Part shown: in pieces, positions 61,503-64,000 of the stretch
How positions within the stretch are numbered: the first letter of the stretch is position 1
Layout of the letters: each line of letters begins with the position of its first letter
Origin: Betaproteobacteria bacterium
GTDB taxonomy: Bacteria > Pseudomonadota > Gammaproteobacteria > Burkholderiales > Rhodocyclaceae
Assembly: GCA_016709965.1 (NCBI GenBank)
Contig: JADJLT010000001.1
Coordinates: forward strand, 62,001 to 126,000
Length of the DNA: 64,000 nt
Direction of reading: 5' to 3'
Made by a program: the position numbers and the translations under genes
Notes under the pieces: model-generated
Seen by the model: the letters and a program-made list of their open reading frames with translations, nothing else
Told to the model about the DNA's origin: nothing
Database searches by the model: none

Positions 61503-62354
61503 TCAGGCTTTCCCGTTCAGTATCCTGGCGTGATAGCGCAGATGGTCTTCGATAAAGCTGGCGATGAAATAGTAGCTGTGGTCGTAGCCGGCCTGCATGC
61601 GCAGCGTCATCGAATGGCCATTCGCCTTGGCAACCGCAGCCAGCACTTCGGGCTTCAACTGGATCGCCAGAAAATCGTCGCGGTCGCCCTGATCGATGAG
61701 GATCGGGAGTTTTTCGGCAGCGCTGGCGAGCAGGGCGCTGGCGTCCCATTCACGCCAGGCCGAACGATCTTCGCCCAGGTAGCGGGAAAACGCCTTTTCA
61801 CCCCAGGGTGCCGTCATCGGATTGCAGATCGGCGAGAAAGCCGAAACCGACTGGTAGCGCCCCGGATTGCGCAGGGCGCAAACCAGCGCGCCATGGCCGC
61901 CCATGGAGTGGCCACTGATGCAGCGTTTGCTGGAAACCGGAAAGCTGGATTCGATCAGCGCCGGCAATTCATGCACCACGTAGTCGTGCATGCGGTAATT
62001 TCGATCCCACGGCGCCTGCGTTGCATTCAGATAGAAGCCAGCACCGAGACCGAAATCCCAGGCGCCATCAGGGTCCCCGGGAACATCGGGGCCACGCGGG
62101 CTGGTGTCCGGCGCCACGATGATTACCCCCAACTCGGCTGCCATCCTTTGTGCGCCGGCCTTCTGCATGAAGTTTTCGTCGGTGCAACTCAGGCCGGATA
62201 GCCAATACAGCACTGGCAGCTTTTCGCCTTGTTCGACCTGCGGCGGCAGATATACGGCAAATACCATGTCGCAATTCAGCACTACAGAGCGATGTCGGTA
62301 GCGTTTGTGCCAACCACCAAAGCTTTTCTGAAAGGAAATGTTCTCGAGCGTCAT
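61503..62354 (-). CDS. fghA: S-formylglutathione hydrolase
   Basis: Second step of glutathione-dependent formaldehyde oxidation, giving formate and free glutathione. 283 residues, esterase D family. Nucleophile Ser150 in GHSMGGHGAL; LPVLYWLSGLSCTDENFMQK and APDTSPRG are hallmark blocks; His in YDHSYYFIASFIEDH near the end. It lies 15 bases downstream of the dehydrogenase gene, a classic pair. Confidence 0.94.
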   Translation of the reverse strand: MTLENISFQKSFGGWHKRYRHRSVVLNCDMVFAVYLPPQVEQGEKLPVLYWLSGLSCTDENFMQKAGAQRMAAELGVIIVAPDTSPRGPDVPGDPDGAWDFGLGAGFYLNATQAPWDRNYRMHDYVVHELPALIESSFPVSSKRCISGHSMGGHGALVCALRNPGRYQSVSAFSPICNPMTAPWGEKAFSRYLGEDRSAWREWDASALLASAAEKLPILIDQGDRDDFLAIQLKPEVLAAVAKANGHSMTLRMQAGYDHSYYFIASFIEDHLRYHARILNGKA

Positions 62355-62369
62355 CAGGGACTTTCCAGC

Positions 62370-63485
62370 TTAGAAGTGAATGACGGTACGGATGCTCTTG
62401 CCTTCGTGCATCAGGTCAAACGCGGTGTTGATTTCTTCGAGCGGCATGGTGTGGGTAATGAAGGTATCAAGCGGAATTTCGCCCTTTTGCGCCTTTTCGA
62501 CGTAACCCGGCAACTCGGTGCGTCCCTTGACCCCGCCGAAGGCCGAACCGCGCCAGACGCGGCCAGTGACCAACTGGAAGGGGCGTGTGCTGATTTCCTG
62601 CCCGGCGCCCGCAACGCCGATGATGGTCGATTCGCCCCAGCCCTTGTGGCAGCACTCAAGCGCCGCTCGCATCAAATGCACGTTGCCGACGCACTCGAAG
62701 GAATAATCGACGCCACCATCAGTCATTTCGACGATGACTTCCTGGATCGGCTTGTCGCAATCCCTGGGATTGACGAAATCGGTCGCACCCAATTCCTTGG
62801 CGATGACAAATTTGGAGGGATTGATATCGATTGCGATGATGCGCGAAGCCTTGGCCATGGTCGCACCGATGATCGCCGCCAATCCGATGCCACCAAGGCC
62901 GAAAATGGCCACCGTTGCGCCTTCTTCAACCTTGGCGGTGTTGAGCACGGCGCCAATGCCGGTGGTGACGCCACAACCCAGGAGGCAGACCTTTTCCAGC
63001 GGCGCTTCCTTGGGAATCTTGGCCAGCGAGATTTCCGGCAGCACGGTGTATTCGGAGAAGGTCGAGCAGCCCATGTAATGGAAGATCGGCTGTCCCTTGT
63101 AGGAGAAACGGCTCGTACCATCCGGCATCAGGCCCTTGCCCTGCGTAGCACGCACAGCCTGGCAAAGATTGGTCTTGCCCGACAGGCAGAACTTGCATTT
63201 GCCACATTCGGCGGTGTACAGCGGAATCACATGATCGCCAACGGCCAGCGAAGTAACACCATCACCGATGGCTTCGACAATGCCACCGCCTTCATGGCCG
63301 AGAATGGTCGGGAAGATGCCTTCTGGATCGTCGCCGGAAAGCGTGAAGGCATCGGTATGGCAGACGCCGGAAGCGACGATTCTGACGAGCACTTCACCCG
63401 CCTTCGGCGCCTCGACATCCACTTCAACGATTTGCAAGGGTTGGTTGGCGGCAAAGGCTACGGCGGCACGGGATTTTATTGTCAT
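62370..63485 (-). CDS. adhC: S-(hydroxymethyl)glutathione dehydrogenase, class III alcohol dehydrogenase
   Basis: Oxidises the formaldehyde-glutathione adduct with NAD. 371 residues. Catalytic zinc ligands in SGVCHTDAFTLSG and GHEGGGIVEAIGDGV; structural zinc Cys cluster in ECGKCKFCLSGKTNLCQ; NAD site VAIFGLGGIGLAAIIGA. The protein TRAAVAFAANQPL start is typical. Paired with fghA; also acts on S-nitrosoglutathione in other species. A LysR-type gene is divergent with 131 bases between the starts and may control it. Confidence 0.95.
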   Translation of the reverse strand: MTIKSRAAVAFAANQPLQIVEVDVEAPKAGEVLVRIVASGVCHTDAFTLSGDDPEGIFPTILGHEGGGIVEAIGDGVTSLAVGDHVIPLYTAECGKCKFCLSGKTNLCQAVRATQGKGLMPDGTSRFSYKGQPIFHYMGCSTFSEYTVLPEISLAKIPKEAPLEKVCLLGCGVTTGIGAVLNTAKVEEGATVAIFGLGGIGLAAIIGATMAKASRIIAIDINPSKFVIAKELGATDFVNPRDCDKPIQEVIVEMTDGGVDYSFECVGNVHLMRAALECCHKGWGESTIIGVAGAGQEISTRPFQLVTGRVWRGSAFGGVKGRTELPGYVEKAQKGEIPLDTFITHTMPLEEINTAFDLMHEGKSIRTVIHF

Positions 63486-63616
63486 GGAAGCGCTCTCAGG
63501 ATGGATGTGATGGGGACATTATAATTATTGCCAGTCGGCTAATGAATCACCATCGTGCAATTGATTATTGTTCATACGGGATAATGATCGAATGAATATC
63601 TGATGGAGCGTCATAC

Positions 63617-64000
63617 ATGAACCGCTGGGATGGTCTCGATGAATTTGTTGCCGTTGCGGAATGTGGAAGTTTTTCCCGGGCGGCAGAAAGTTTGCGTGTT
63701 TCGTCGTCGCATGTGAGTCGGCAAGTTGCCTCGCTCGAAGAGCGCCTGCAAGCCCGCCTGCTTTATCGGACGACCCGACGGGTTTCATTGACCGAAGCAG
63801 GGCAGACGTTTTTTGCGAAATGCCAGCGACTGATTGAAGAACGCGACGAAGCCTTCTTGACCATGGGTGACCTGCAAAGCGCACCAACAGGCTTGTTACG
63901 CATGACGGCGGCAGTAGCTTATGGCGAGCGTTTTATCGTGCCATTAGTAAATGAATTCATGGCTCAATATCCAATACTTAAAGTAGATATTGAACTTACC
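63617..64000 (+). CDS. LysR-family regulator (3' end cut by the window)
   Basis: The first 128 residues are visible: winged helix MNRWDGLDEFVAVAECGSFS then RAAESLRVSSSHVSRQVASL, LLYRTTRRVSLTEAGQTFF, and the start of the substrate-binding domain (LLRMTAAVAYGERFIVPLVN). ATG 63617 follows GGAGCGTCATAC. Divergent from adhC, so it may regulate formaldehyde oxidation, although related LysR proteins with this N-terminus regulate many pathways. Confidence 0.88.
   Translation, partial: MNRWDGLDEFVAVAECGSFSRAAESLRVSSSHVSRQVASLEERLQARLLYRTTRRVSLTEAGQTFFAKCQRLIEERDEAFLTMGDLQSAPTGLLRMTAAVAYGERFIVPLVNEFMAQYPILKVDIELT

Noticed and set aside
62229..63524. 431-codon open frame antisense to fghA-adhC
   Set aside because: It covers two clearly recognised enzymes on the other strand and has no family resemblance itself.

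Overview
The window reads as chromosomal DNA of a betaproteobacterium, most likely Rhodocyclales/Azonexaceae and Dechloromonas-like. This is judged from protein flavour (lexA-imuA-imuB-dnaE2 mutasome, EpsA-type LuxR regulator, polyhydroxybutyrate reductase, CZB chemoreceptor, YecA/SEC-C protein, glutathione-dependent formaldehyde oxidation). I ran no database search, so the taxon is an inference. Base composition is about 60% GC in core genes and visibly lower in the gene pair at 59.3-60.5 kb. I recognised no tRNA, rRNA, CRISPR array or intact insertion sequence.

Layout, left half. 0-3.2 kb: a molybdenum hydroxylase large subunit (cut by the window edge) with its maturation genes xdhC and a mocA-like cytidylyltransferase. 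3.3-5.8 kb: a YecA/SEC-C protein, then a DegP/MucD periplasmic protease on the other strand. 6.1-8.1 kb: btaA-btaB for betaine lipid synthesis. 8.1-10 kb: patatin-creA-cupin, joined by 4-base start/stop overlaps. 10-18.8 kb: an exonuclease/GIY-YIG fusion, a P-type ATPase, cytochrome b561, two exported unknown proteins, two rhodaneses and a glutathione transferase. 18.9-23.7 kb: sbcDC. 23.9-25.3 kb: phaB and a DUF4202 protein. 26-30.7 kb: a gamma-glutamyl hydrolase, a cation/proton antiporter, a GCS2-type carboxylate-amine ligase and an APC permease. 30.9-34 kb: glpKD, beside a LysR remnant.

Layout, right half. 34.5-35.8 kb: DUF2164 protein, a small membrane protein and an orphan EpsA regulator. 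36.2-40.1 kb: purL, broken by one extra C. 40.2-43.2 kb: a stand-alone CZB protein, two small divergent genes that share two LexA boxes, a DUF2917 protein and a MocR regulator. 43.3-49.8 kb: ppiD, fabI, ETF-quinone oxidoreductase, a thioesterase and a dGTPase-like gene. 49.9-51 kb: a soluble CZB chemoreceptor. 51.1-59 kb: an SOS block (lexA-imuA-imuB-hydrolase-dnaE2, then dinB with its own LexA box over the start codon). 59.3-60.6 kb: two unknown genes, each followed by an attC-like recombination site, i.e. an integron-type cassette pair with no integrase in view. 60.7-64 kb: a double cupin protein, fghA-adhC for formaldehyde oxidation, and a divergent LysR gene cut by the window end.

Three things stand out. 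(1) A dispersed short element made of two palindromes (TTTTGGCCAAAA, then CGGTTGACCG) occurs at least eleven times, both between genes and in frame inside xdhC, sbcC, a MocR gene, imuB and dnaE2; I do not recognise it as a named repeat family. (2) Two SOS-controlled small genes at 40.8-41.3 kb have no evident known function. (3) The attC-flanked cassettes lie directly downstream of SOS-controlled dinB. These are the best candidates for undescribed biology here.
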